This document shows positions 46,455-58,400 of a stretch of DNA of 64,000 bases, one piece after another. Source of the DNA: Amblyomma americanum (taxonomy: Eukaryota > Arthropoda > Arachnida > Ixodida > Ixodidae). Position 1 is the stretch's first letter, and every line of letters begins with the position of its first letter. The DNA lies in contig NC_135505.1 in the NCBI RefSeq assembly GCF_052857255.1, forward strand, positions 133,851,967 through 133,915,966, read 5' to 3'. The notes under the pieces were generated by a model that saw nothing but the letters and a program-made list of their open reading frames with translations, ran no database searches and was not told where the DNA came from. The position numbers and the translations under genes were made by a program.

Positions 46455-49400
46455 GTGAGCGGCAATTTGCGCGATACTCACTTTAAATGTTGTACTGATT
46501 CTTGTTTCAGACTAGTTGGCTCGTTTCAAGCAGTTCACTTTGTTCATTCTTTTTAAATTGTCACCAGAAGAAATCTCTAATTCTTTCTAAAATACATGAA
46601 CTCTTATTAGAAAATATGCAGCCACCATCATCATATATTGTACCCTTAAAGGAGTATAGGCACTTAATTTTGTGGCATATTTTCTTCTTTGAGATGATGC
46701 TTAAAACGTTACTAGACTATACGTGGATCACCGCGTGGTAGTCGCCTGCGACTACTAAATAATTAATAATCAGATTTTTCTCTCATGCTCTTTTGGAATC
46801 GGTTTCAACAGCCCTGTGACGTCAAAGTTGCATTTAGGTCATGTAACGCATGCGAAAACTGCAATATAATGGCTGCTTCTTCGTTTGTTGTCATTCCAGC
46901 TATTGAGACAGGCTGGCTTTAACATTGCAGTGATTTAAAACAATGGAACAGCAATTTTATCCCAGTTATTTCATGCTTCGCATGAAGACCCATATGCAAC
47001 TTTGACGCCACAGCCACCGTTCAGCTGTTGAAACTGAAATTGAAACAGCACGAGAAAGAAATTCGGCTATAAGTTATTTATAAGTTAATTAGTAGTCATA
47101 GGTGAACACCACATGGTAATACGTGTATACTAATGCCTTACGCATCATTACAAAGAAGAAAACATGGACGGGAGGTGAATGGAGAATAAGATAATTGAAG
47201 AAGGGACATAATATAATGTCAGTAGAGTGTAAAAAAATTAATTCAATTGTAATTCAATACGTTATAATGTAGTACATAGCAATACAGTGAAATGCAATGC
47301 AGTACTGATCAATACTGTCATTGATCAGCTGAAAGAAGTTGACACAAACAGGCTACAAAAAAGTAGGATCAAAGGGGAGAAAAAACATTAAAGGGACAAG
47401 GAAATGAAAATCACTTTTCTCACCAATAAAACAGTAAAAATATGTACTAAATCTTTTAGGTTAAGTAACATAATTGAAATCTCATTAAAAATCTTGTATT
47501 CTATGAATTCTGCACATTTCTGTCTTTGCATGTGAAATATACTGAGAAGGAAATGTTTGAGCAGGTCTTGGAAAAATGACATGAGCTTTGGCATCAAGCT
47601 GAGTGCTCAGTGACAAGCTGCGGCAGTCAACGGGGAGCATAGATTCTACTGCCTGCATCATTTTCTGTTGTTGACTGTAGGCAAGAAATACTTTCATACT
47701 TGTAAGCTATGAGCCGGTAATCATAATGGACTGATGTTCTCACTGGTGACACTATCATGCAATAACATGTACAACCGTATCAAGTAGCTGGCAACCAATG
47801 CTGTAGAACATTGAGAAACCTGTGAGCTGCATTTAACCTGTTTTCCAACTTTGAAGATAAGTGTGTTTGTTAATAACAAAAACGAAACTCGCATTTTTTT
47901 ATTCACTGCAGCTGAGAATGTGGTCTGAAATGTGGCTGTCCAACCAGGGATGCCCAAGCTGGACATTTAGAAAATCCTTGGTTGTGGAGCTTTTGTGTTC
48001 CACAAAAAAGATCCTCAGATATTCATAAAATTTTGATATATGATTATAATGGTGTATAACATGACGAGGTGCATAAATTTACATATAAATAGTAAAATAG
48101 TAAAATTAGAGATTGGCATTAAATAGTGGAAATAAAAAGAGATGGAAATGGAGTTGCCGGGGGGTCTGATGATAATTTAGTTATGATGGTCTGACAGTAC
48201 TGGTTAGTGGCTCTTGATGATTCAAGGATGTAGTGACCTTGAACAGCCTGAAACTTGCATACAGGTTTCATGTCTCCAATGTTGAATCATTCAGTCAGGC
48301 TGTGTGTTGACTGCCGTCCTTCTACCAGGTGATCTGCTTTGGTCTGCGGCTGCCACTGGCCGAGCACGAGGCCATCCGGGACTGCGTCCATGTCTACTGC
48401 GAGTGGATGCAGGCACTGACCCAGCCCAAGCCCTGCGTTCCCAAACCGGTCCAGGACGATGCCAACCAGTACTTCCGGCGAATGCTGCGCCACTTGTACA
48501 ACCTCTTTGAGCCTCGGGAGGACAGCCGTAAGTTCATATCACATCTTTGTTTTCATCATGCACGCAAGGGGTGGAAGGCACCAGAAATGAAGCTGCCAGC
48601 AGGCAACCTGATGCAGAGAACAGCAGCTAGGCAGTGGCAACAGAGCATAATAAGCATCAGTAGACCAAAGCACTAAGTCAAACGCTTAACCCTTTCCCTA
48701 CTGTGGGAAAAATAGCTGTATTTTGTAGGTTTTTGGTCAAATATTTTTGGTCCAAGAACTGTGAGGTTTAAAATTTGATGCACTACATCAAAATCGAGCC
48801 AGTTAGACACAGTTTTCAAAAATATCACCTTTGTCAAGCTTTTTTATGTCTTATTTGAGATCATCAGACGTATGGCTTTATCTTAAAACAAACCTTTCAT
48901 AACTTTCCTGCTAAAGTGTATCACCAGCTGCGACGTTCAGCTTTTGATTGCAGGGCCGCTGGGTGGAAGTTTGGTCATTGCAGCCAGAAGTGAAATGTGA
49001 AAACGCTCATGTGCTGTGGGATGTCAGTGAACATTTAAGAGCCCCACGGGGTCATGATTAATTTGGAGCTATCCGCTACATCACCTCATGGCCCATATGC
49101 AGCTTTGGAACGTTAAACCCCACGTTTGATGTCATATTACATCAGGTTGTATCACTATTACTCCACATTGCACCACAAAGCTTTGTTAAGCAGGGAACAA
49201 GTGGAAGTAGCAAATCTGGGAGAGATAGCGAAAACTTGCTGAATGAATCAAGTCTGAGTTGTAGAAAGAATGTAGACATGTTGGGGCGGAATGAAGAGAA
49301 CTTAGAGCATAGGTGACATAAGCCGTCATGTGCAACCGTAGCAGTGGGTGGAGTACGCGTGTACTATCTGCTGAGTTTGCACTGTTGGAGATGGCAAAAT

Positions 49401-52400
49401 ATCCTGGAGCTGTCGAATTTTCCTTGACTCTGTTTCACACGACAGCATCGCTTTCTTGAGGCTGCAGGAAGCTTAAAACAAGTGGGCTTCTCTGAAAAAT
49501 TTTAAACCTCACTGTGCTGCCCCCTTTTTTTTTCAGACACCGACATGATCAGTCGGCAAGCTGTGCTCTGCCATCAAGTTCTCCGACGGTTGCAGACAGT
49601 GGCTCAGGAGTCTACGAAGATTGAAAAAGAGACGTGGGACGAGATTCTGCGCTTCCTGCTGGCTGTCAACGATGTCCTCTTGGCACCACCATCCAGAAAA
49701 GGTTTTGCACTAGTGTTTCACTGGTCTCATTTTTTATTTTTTTCTGTGAATTCCTGAAGGCAGTATTGAGTGGAACTCGAGAGATGGGAGTTAATGAAGC
49801 CGTTGTGAGCCTGAGGTGAATAGTGCAGTTGAAATGAAACAGTCTGTGTTCTGAGAGCTATTAAAAAAAATCCTTTGAGTGCCATATCTCATGGAACTGG
49901 TAGCATGTGGGCAGTTTTTTTATACGCTGCGCCTACGGGGCACCCCTACATAACACTGGTTGGTGCTATGGTACCTGATACAGGCAAGAGGAAATTATAG
50001 GATTGATTGACAGGAATGAAAGAGTAGTTAACTAGGGGAAGAAAAAAAATTGATACAGTGGACGTGAAGAATATACATTTATGAATTACTGAGTGAAACC
50101 TCGTTATAGCGCATAGGTAAAAAATTGTAAAATAGCTCGATATAGCCGAAATTTGTAATGCGAATTTTTACCAAAACCTCATGCTGGAGAGGTGAAATTT
50201 AGTCAGCAAAAGGAGGGAAACTGGAAGAGACATTTTCCGTAGTTTTAGCACTTTTTCAAAGCTGCTTACAGAGATAGCGGGAGACACAAAAAACAGAATG
50301 GCTAACAATAATTAGGTTGGCTTTTCTGTACAGCACCGCAGCACACAGTGGTGGCAGGTAAAACGCCAGTTGGAGGGGCTGCCTTGCATTACAGCGTTAT
50401 CGCGTAAAAAAAATGACACCAGGACCAAAGATATCGCCATTTTCACCACCTCCACTTTGTGATAGTCGGCATGAGTAGAGGATGGCTGCTGGGAAGCTGC
50501 AACAGCCGACCATGTTGCTGGTTCCAGGCCACTATCTACGGGTGTGAGAGGTGCAAGCATGTGCCGACCGCCCGGCTACCAGCTGTTGGCGTTGCTATAT
50601 CTTCTGTGGTGTGATTGACAACTGCAAGATAAAGTGGCTTTAATATGAAGTAAAACATGAACAGTGGCGCGGACGCTCGCCGCACCACCACCACTCACCT
50701 GTGTAGTGAGGCAAAGCCTGTTGCTGCCATCCGAGTGGGCACAGCTTGGTGCTCACCAGTTCGATATATCCGTTTGATGGCAAACTGCATCCGGTATGTA
50801 AAGTGAGAAATGCATGTTTTTGTTAAAAATATTTTTGGTAAAAGTTCAACATAGCCATAGGTGGGGTGACTACTGTTGCTCCCCCTATATGAAGCAGTTG
50901 CTACTAATCACCTGTCTTATCTATCGAATTCTTGTTGCATTATACCGCTTGGTGCTGCACTACCTTGCACGAAGTTCCTTTTGTGGAATACCATACGGTG
51001 CTATGCCCATCTAGTCCCATCAGCATCAAGCTTATTAAAAATGCTCCCCTTAATTTCACGACCATATGTAACAGGAACAAATTTTTGGTGCCATTCCAGG
51101 TCTGAATTTTGTGAGATCTCGGTGTGCAGGCACCAGCTGTATGAAAGGGAGCAGGTTATGAATGTTTGTGAAACACTGACTGCTCTATAGGTATGAGCGA
51201 CAAGCATGCTTTTTCCTATGGGAATATACATAACTCCTTCAAAACATTTTCAAAATAAGTGCAGAAACAACAACTAAATTCGTTCTGGCATGCAAACGGA
51301 GCATTCCATTTCATATTGCAGTTTATTACAAATGCAACAACATGCACATTTGAATGGGGGTACAAATAATCTCATTTTAGAGCTTAAGAAGTTTACACTT
51401 TACCACCTTCAGTACAACACTTGTGTAGACAAAACGGCCCTCTTGGAAACATAACAGCACTTTACTGTTTTTTGTCTTGGAAAACTTAATAGGTGGGGCT
51501 ATCGTTCAGGATGCAAGTGTGGCATATTTCTTTGAAGTGATGGGAAATAAAATATGCAGGTGTGAGTGCATATGATAATGTAGCAGTAATAAGGACCTTT
51601 ATTAAGTCCAGGAGATTGGTGACCCATTGTTTTAAAGGGACACTGTGGAGAACTCTATCAAATTTTTTTTGTTAGCAAAATCTGATAGTTCGGCATTTCA
51701 TGGCTTTGTTGCCGCTTGTCCGGGCGTGAAAGATGCATTTATTTCAATGAAATTTGGATTCGAATATGAAAAAGTTTTTCCCGCCGCTCTGATTCAAACT
51801 CAGGGAACTCTTATGACGCCACGGCAACTCTTATGACGTCTCAGAACGGAGTGACGTCATACGTGACGTAAATGCAGACTCCGTGATTTCTGACAGCTAG
51901 CGGTGCGGTGCGCAACCTTCATTTGCCAGCCTCAGAGATTCGTGGCTTCCATGAAGTAAGGAAAATTCCTTCAAGGTGACGCCTCTTGTCCTAGGAAGTC
52001 ATCACGCTTGTACTTGCGAGATTGGCCTGTGGCGGCGACACATGTATTTTGGTTCTTGCTCTTTTCTACTTTACAAGAGCTTTGTTTTCAGTAAGAGTGG
52101 CGTTTTTGTGATCAGGAGCTGCTATTCTATCGATACAAGCCAACTTCAATTTCTCCTCAGTGTCCCTTTAAGGCCCTTCACTTGGCCCTCTGGTGAAGAA
52201 GACCCCAGCCAGGTACACCAGAGACAGATGGAGGTAAAGGTAGTTTGGAGATCATATGGGTACAGGTAGGATTATATAGGGATATATTGGGCATTATATA
52301 GGAAAATGTAGGGAAATACTGGGCGTCCTGTAGGAACATGTAGGGATATACTGGTCATCATATTGAAAAATAAGAGACACTGACCAGTGAAGAAAGGTTC

Positions 52401-55400
52401 ATTATTGACGTTTCGGCTTCCACACGGAAGCCTTGTTCACATGATTCGTTATTGACATTTCGGCTTCCACACGGAAGCCTTGTTCACAATCATGTGAACA
52501 AGGCTTCCATGTGGAAGCTGAAACATCATTAACGAACCTTTCTTCACTGGTCGGCGTCTCTTATTTTTCAAATGTACACTCCCGGCCAGATGGGATTCCG
52601 TCACACGCTCAACTTGGTCATCATATTGGATAATAGAGGGATGGGCAGTCTAGGCAATGGGGTCAGCTCAGAAGTGGCTTAGGAAGAGATGTGCTTGAGT
52701 AATTTCACAAAGGATATGAAACAGGATGGGTAAGGTGATATGCTGGAAGGCTGGTAAAGTGTGCAGAGTTACAAGAGGATGAACCAATTCGTTGAATCAG
52801 GACTTTTGTGGAGGCTAGTTGGTGAATAGCTATATCACGTAAACCACAGCGCAAAAGAATGTAGGCAAGGTGCTGAACTACCTTCTCACCAACTGCCAAC
52901 TTGGTAGTTTAGTGCCTGTCCTGTCTTGTGTGTTCCCTCTTGTCTACGTTCTTTTGTGCCGTGGTTTACGTGATGTAGGATAAATAAATTTTTCTTAGTG
53001 CAATAGCACTACTAGGTTCGTTGTCCGATTTCGGGCACCTGTACGTAGTCCCTGAAGCCTGCTTTGTGGCAGGCAGCCCACCTGCCCACCGGGTTGTCAG
53101 CAACCTGCCAAGTGTACACCATGTCTTTACCCAAAGACCTTTAGGGAGAAGGCCTTCATGGTAAATGCCTTAAGGGTGAAGGCCTTCACGGTAAATTCTG
53201 TTAGGTAGAAAGCCTCTAGGTCAAATGCCTTTACCATGTGAGAACTTTAATTGTCCACCGCAACTAGTGCTACTGCTCGATTTTTCGTGCTTAGCCATGC
53301 TAAACTGTCTTCTTTTTTTGTCAACTGACTGGTCGTGCATTCTCTGACTCATGCAGACGACATGGGCAGCCACATGTGCGAGCGCATCCTGACAGCACTG
53401 TTCGAGGTGTGGCTGCTGGCATGTAGCCGCTGCTTCCCATCGCCGAACTTGTGGAAGACCTTCCGCGAGCTCTGCTGCACCTGGCGGCACCGCGGGGCAC
53501 TTGTTGAGCAGTGGAACCGCATCAACCTCATCCTCACGGCGGCAATGCTGCGCCTCATGTACGGACACCACTACCCGGAGCTCAAACTGGGTGAGTTGGC
53601 ACGTGCACACTTTTGGTTGGCTGCTTCCCAAGGACACAGGATGGCGAGAAAAGAAGATGAAGAAGCACATTGCTGCGTTCATATTTCTCGCTGTGTACAC
53701 TATAGTGTTGGCATGGTGATTTGAACATCCAACTCGTACGTGGGGGAATGCGGGGTGTGATCCCCAGGACTGCCTGCTTCCAGCTGGTTTTCCAGCTCTT
53801 GCAAGCATTCCCTTGGCCTGGTGCTCAGCTTATCTAGAGTGAAACACTTAAAAAAAAGAAAAGCTGTTTGGCCCCATCTTGTATAGATCAAAAATGCATT
53901 ACCATGGCACTGTCTGGCCAAGCCGCCATTGCATCATCAAAAAAAAAAAATCGTCATCATGTTTCCAGTTGTCCTTCATATGAAGCACGCTATAGCTAGT
54001 GGTTTGGTTTTAGTTTTTGTCAGGTTGAATGTCCCAAAACAACTCAGGCTATGAGGAATGCTATAGTGGAGGGCTCCGGATAATTTCGACCACCCGATGT
54101 TCTTTAACGTGCACTGACATCACGCAGTACACAGGTCTCTAGCATTTCACCTCCATTGAAGGACGACCGCCGGAGCTAGTATCGAACCCGCGTCTATCAG
54201 GTCAGCAGCTTACCACCATAACTACTAAGGCACCGTGGCGGCCTTTTGAGGGGTTTGAGTAGGGACCCTTACTTTTTTTTTTCCGGCATCTTAGTTGTTC
54301 ATGTGGAAAAAAAGAGCCCTACTTTGTGGCACACATTCTTTATGTTCATGTATATTTCACATTCTGTCACATCGCAAAGAACTGCAAACTGTCTTAGCAT
54401 TGGCATTGGCATTGGCTGGCTCTGGCCTCGTCATGTAGGACGAAAAGCGTCACTCCTCATGCCAGTGCTGACTGTGAAAGGTGCACACGTCAACAGAATT
54501 CTTTTGCAAATTGGTCTGTCATTTCTGCGAAGTTATATTTACATCTGAGTCATGCAAGGCCGAAAGGCTGATGAAAACACGACAGCCATAGGAACAGCAG
54601 CACAAAGAGGCACTGTCGGTTTTGCCTTGTCTAACTTTTGACATGGTGTGTTCTTGCTATGAATAATTTATTACTGATCTAGTGGATGCAGCAGTCCTGT
54701 CATCATTGTCGTGCTTGGTAGAAGTCTGCTGCTGGGAGAAACTAAACTGCAGTCACATGGTACATTTAGGCATGGTACAGTTGCACAAAGTCTGCTCATC
54801 GCGCTGGGTTTCCCAAAGTGCGTAACACCTTCATTGACGGTGTATCGAAGAAGCGTGCTCCTTACATTCATTCACGTTCAGCTTTTATCGGCTTTCTTCA
54901 TTTGATTATAGCCTAGCTTTTGTGTGATGTGCTTTTCATCACTTAAAATTGCCAGACAGTGTCTTTGAGGCTTAGTTTGAGCTACATGTATTTGATTCGC
55001 ATTTATCCAACCCTTGGTCTTGGTGGCTACTGTTCATGATGATGAAATGCAACAGAAAGGTAAAGAAGAGGTAACGAGTAGCGACTCCTATGCAAATAAA
55101 TTTGAGAGGGTCCAGGAAGCATCTCATGCAGCCTAGATGTCAGCTTTAGGATGTTTTCTTTTTTTTCTTCCAAGTATTCATACTCTCTTCCTGTCTCTTC
55201 TTGCAGTGCTAAAATCTGGTAAGATCCCATCCATCCTACGTAAGTAAGGCAAATGGTCATGTGAGAGGTTTGCAGAATGGTTTGATTGGCTTGGTACCAG
55301 GATTGCTTCATGTGTTGTTCTGTTTTATATTAAGTCTGGGACGTTGTTGTTAACTTCTGCCTTCCGTTACAGCGATACAGTCTCGCAGGGTGAAGTCCCG

Positions 55401-58400
55401 AGTGAATGATGAAGGCAAGTGTTCACAGAAAAGTTAGTCGATTAAGTTAGGTTATTGGGACACCAGGATTGTTTCTTATCAAAAGGTTCGTCTGAAGCCG
55501 TCCAGCAAATTGGGCTGCGACTTGGCTCAAGTGTTGCATTTTTCGGCACCGAAATTACAATTTCGTGGATTTTCTTGCAGAAGAGGAAGTAACAGACCTT
55601 GATAAGGTACTGCCTCGCCGAGCTCAGAAAGAGAAAGGCAAGTCGTAAAAGTTGTAGTTAATATTTGCAGTTAACGCAGTAGTGGTTGAACGCCACCTAT
55701 TACAGCGTGCGTCATGGTCTGTATGTTGGGCTTATAATCTCAGCATAACAGTCACACCCTGCTTTATCTTGCAGCGTTTAAGTCTGGTAAAGGGCTCTAT
55801 GGTGCAGCTCTGATGGAGAAAGGCAAGTAGCTGCGGAAGTAAGTGAGAGAGCTCTATGTGACAGAAGAACGCTGGTGTGTGAAAGAACTGCATGAGATGA
55901 AGGAGTTTTCATAGCAACAGCGTCTCATTGCCTTACCTCCTCTTGCAGTGATGAAATCTGGTAAGGTCCACCTTCCAAATCCACTCACAGAAAGAACGGT
56001 AACTGACCCAGTTGACCACATGGAAAGGTTGCAGAACTACTCAATAATAGATTATCATCTCAGTCTTAAAATTGCGAGTGCGAAATTTTTTCCAATCGCA
56101 TTGGAAGCAGTGCCCTTCATAACTGAAATGTTTCCTGAGATGTCCAATAATGATTAGAACCTTTGCCTCTTTTGCAGCAGGAGGCCCTGGTAAGCTATCG
56201 TTAAGCCCAACTCGCAAGGGCAATAGGTTGTTTGGGAGAGGGTCGTGAGAGAGCTGAGATGAGCATGGTCTTGGAACATGTGGAATGGTTAATGAAAGCC
56301 ATCCAGTATTCATACAGTATTTGTCTTAGCAGAGGTGTTGCTGTCGGATATTGATGAAACAATTTCATTTTTTCGTAGGCTCTAGCCGCAGCGATTGGCC
56401 ACAAAACAGTAGACACGACAGCTGGTCACGTGACTGCCTTGGGCACATGTTCATCGTGCTGCTGCTTGTGTTTTATGCTTGCAAGGCTTTCCATTTAGTG
56501 CCCATGACCATCAACTGTCAGCAAACACCACTTGCCATTGCCTGTGTTCTCACTGCTCGATGTGTGCTATGCACACTGGCCTAGTACCTTCATGGCATTC
56601 ATCGGCCAGCTTCCTTTTAACCCCTGTCTTTTCTGTTCCTGCTCGATGTCCGTGGCATTCAGCTGCTAAGCCCACGGTTGATGGGAGCACAGCCATGATG
56701 GCCACATTTTGACGGAGGTGGAGGTGGCGAATGCAAAAATTTTTGTGTACTATGCAGTGTTACATCCCCCCGTTGGCCCTCAATGCTGAACAGCCACATG
56801 CAAGCAAAAGGCTTAACATGCGCGACCACATCTCCAATGCAGTGCGTCAGACCCTAATACCAATCATTATGCATTAGTTGGAACACTACATGATTCAGAC
56901 AATTTCTTTGGTCCACTTTGGGTTCACATTATTGAAATCAATCTGTTGTTGCGTCCGGCCGCCTTGTATGGAGGGCTGGCTGAAAACACCATTGCGACTC
57001 GTATAGATGTAATTATCTGATGGAACGAGCTTACTGCGATACTTGGATAAAGCTCTTTTTTTTTATATAATCCTGTGAAAAAGTAGTGCAAGCTATGTCA
57101 TTGCTTTACGCACTTCATGCTGATATGTTCAGAAAGCTGTTAAAAATTGTGCTCCTGAAGTTAAGTTGTCGAGACAAAGATTTGAAAAACTCATACACAG
57201 AAAAGTATGATAGCTTCAGAATGACTGCCGTGGTGCCCGTCACAGTTGAAATGTACCCTTGACATTGTCATTGTGGTGAGACACATGTGCCATCCAGCCT
57301 AGCCAAGCCAGGCAAGCAGCTTGCAAAGCACGGTCTTGAAACAGCCTAGCTTGGATCGGTTCCAGGACTGCCGTTTGTGCAGTAGCAATTCCAAATCTGA
57401 CTGATACAGCATCTGCCACTGCTCTGGTGCAACAGTCTGTAATTTGGGATCATGGTTAAAAGCGTGTATCTCTCGCAGCAACAGGGTCCGGTAAGGTACC
57501 ATTCAGCAAACCTAGCAAGGCAGGCGCTTTGGTAGAAACGGCTGCAGAACAATACTGCAGAACAGGTTAGGTTAGCTTAGTTCCCAGAGTGATAAATTTG
57601 CGGTATTAATTCGAAAGCCTGTGATTTGAACATCTGCCATGGTTCAAGAGCTGTGGTTTGTACATTAGGGTAGTGGTTAAAACCTTATCATCTCTTGCAG
57701 TGTAGGGCTCTGGTAAAATTGTATATGGCCCATCCCACCAAAGCAACTATTCTGCCAGAAACACTCGTAGAATGAGACTCAGAAACAGTCTTAAGTTTGC
57801 TTGGTTCCAAAGCCAAGCAGCGCAGCATCTGTTGTGGCTCAGGTTCTGTACTTCGTGATTACGATTAGTACCTCTTTGTTTCGTTGCAGCGATGGGCTCA
57901 GGCAAAGTGGCATACAGCCCACCCCGGCAAGGCAAGTTATTTGCTGGGAATGCTTTAAGAACTAGTTTAGGGTTAGCTTGGTTCCACGTCCTATAAAAGC
58001 ATGATAGCAATTCCACCTTTAACCAGTAGAGCATCTGTAATAGTTCAAATCTGGAATACGATTAATGCCTTGTCATTTATCGCAGTGATGGGCTCCAGTC
58101 GAAGGGCGAACAGCTCACCCCAGCGAGGCAAGTGTTTTGCTGGAAATGCTAGCTGAATAAGATTGTTTGCAGAACAGCCTAGGTTATCGTGGTCACATTG
58201 CTGATATCCTGTACTTGCAACTTCAAAGCTGACGTACAGAACACCTGCCGCGGCTTTGGTGCTCTGTTCTTTACTTCAGGATTATGATTAAAACCTCGCC
58301 ATCTCTTGCAGTGATGGGCACTGGTAAAACGATGTACGGTCCGCCCCGGCAAGGCAAGTGTTTTGCTGGAAGCACTTTCAGAATAAGTATGTGGGAGTCC

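Larger units (their letters stand above)
49702..53356 (+). other. RALGAPB intron with several repeats
   Basis: No coding exon is missing here by homology. It contains the TTAA-flanked MITE (51,632-52,171), a minisatellite-like TAGGGATATACTGGG stretch (about 52,260-52,350), a long foldback (52,363-52,571) and three 30-bp repeats (53,138-53,227). Confidence 0.7.

Noticed and set aside
53591..53724. Read-through of the exon at 53,357 into the intron
   Set aside because: The GTGAGT donor is excellent and homology to the family stops exactly there.
55021..55070. Possible extra cassette exon before unit 1 (TGATGAAATGCAACAGAAAG then GTAAAG)
   Set aside because: No acceptor directly ahead of TGATG; the only AG nearby would leave a 4-base exon.
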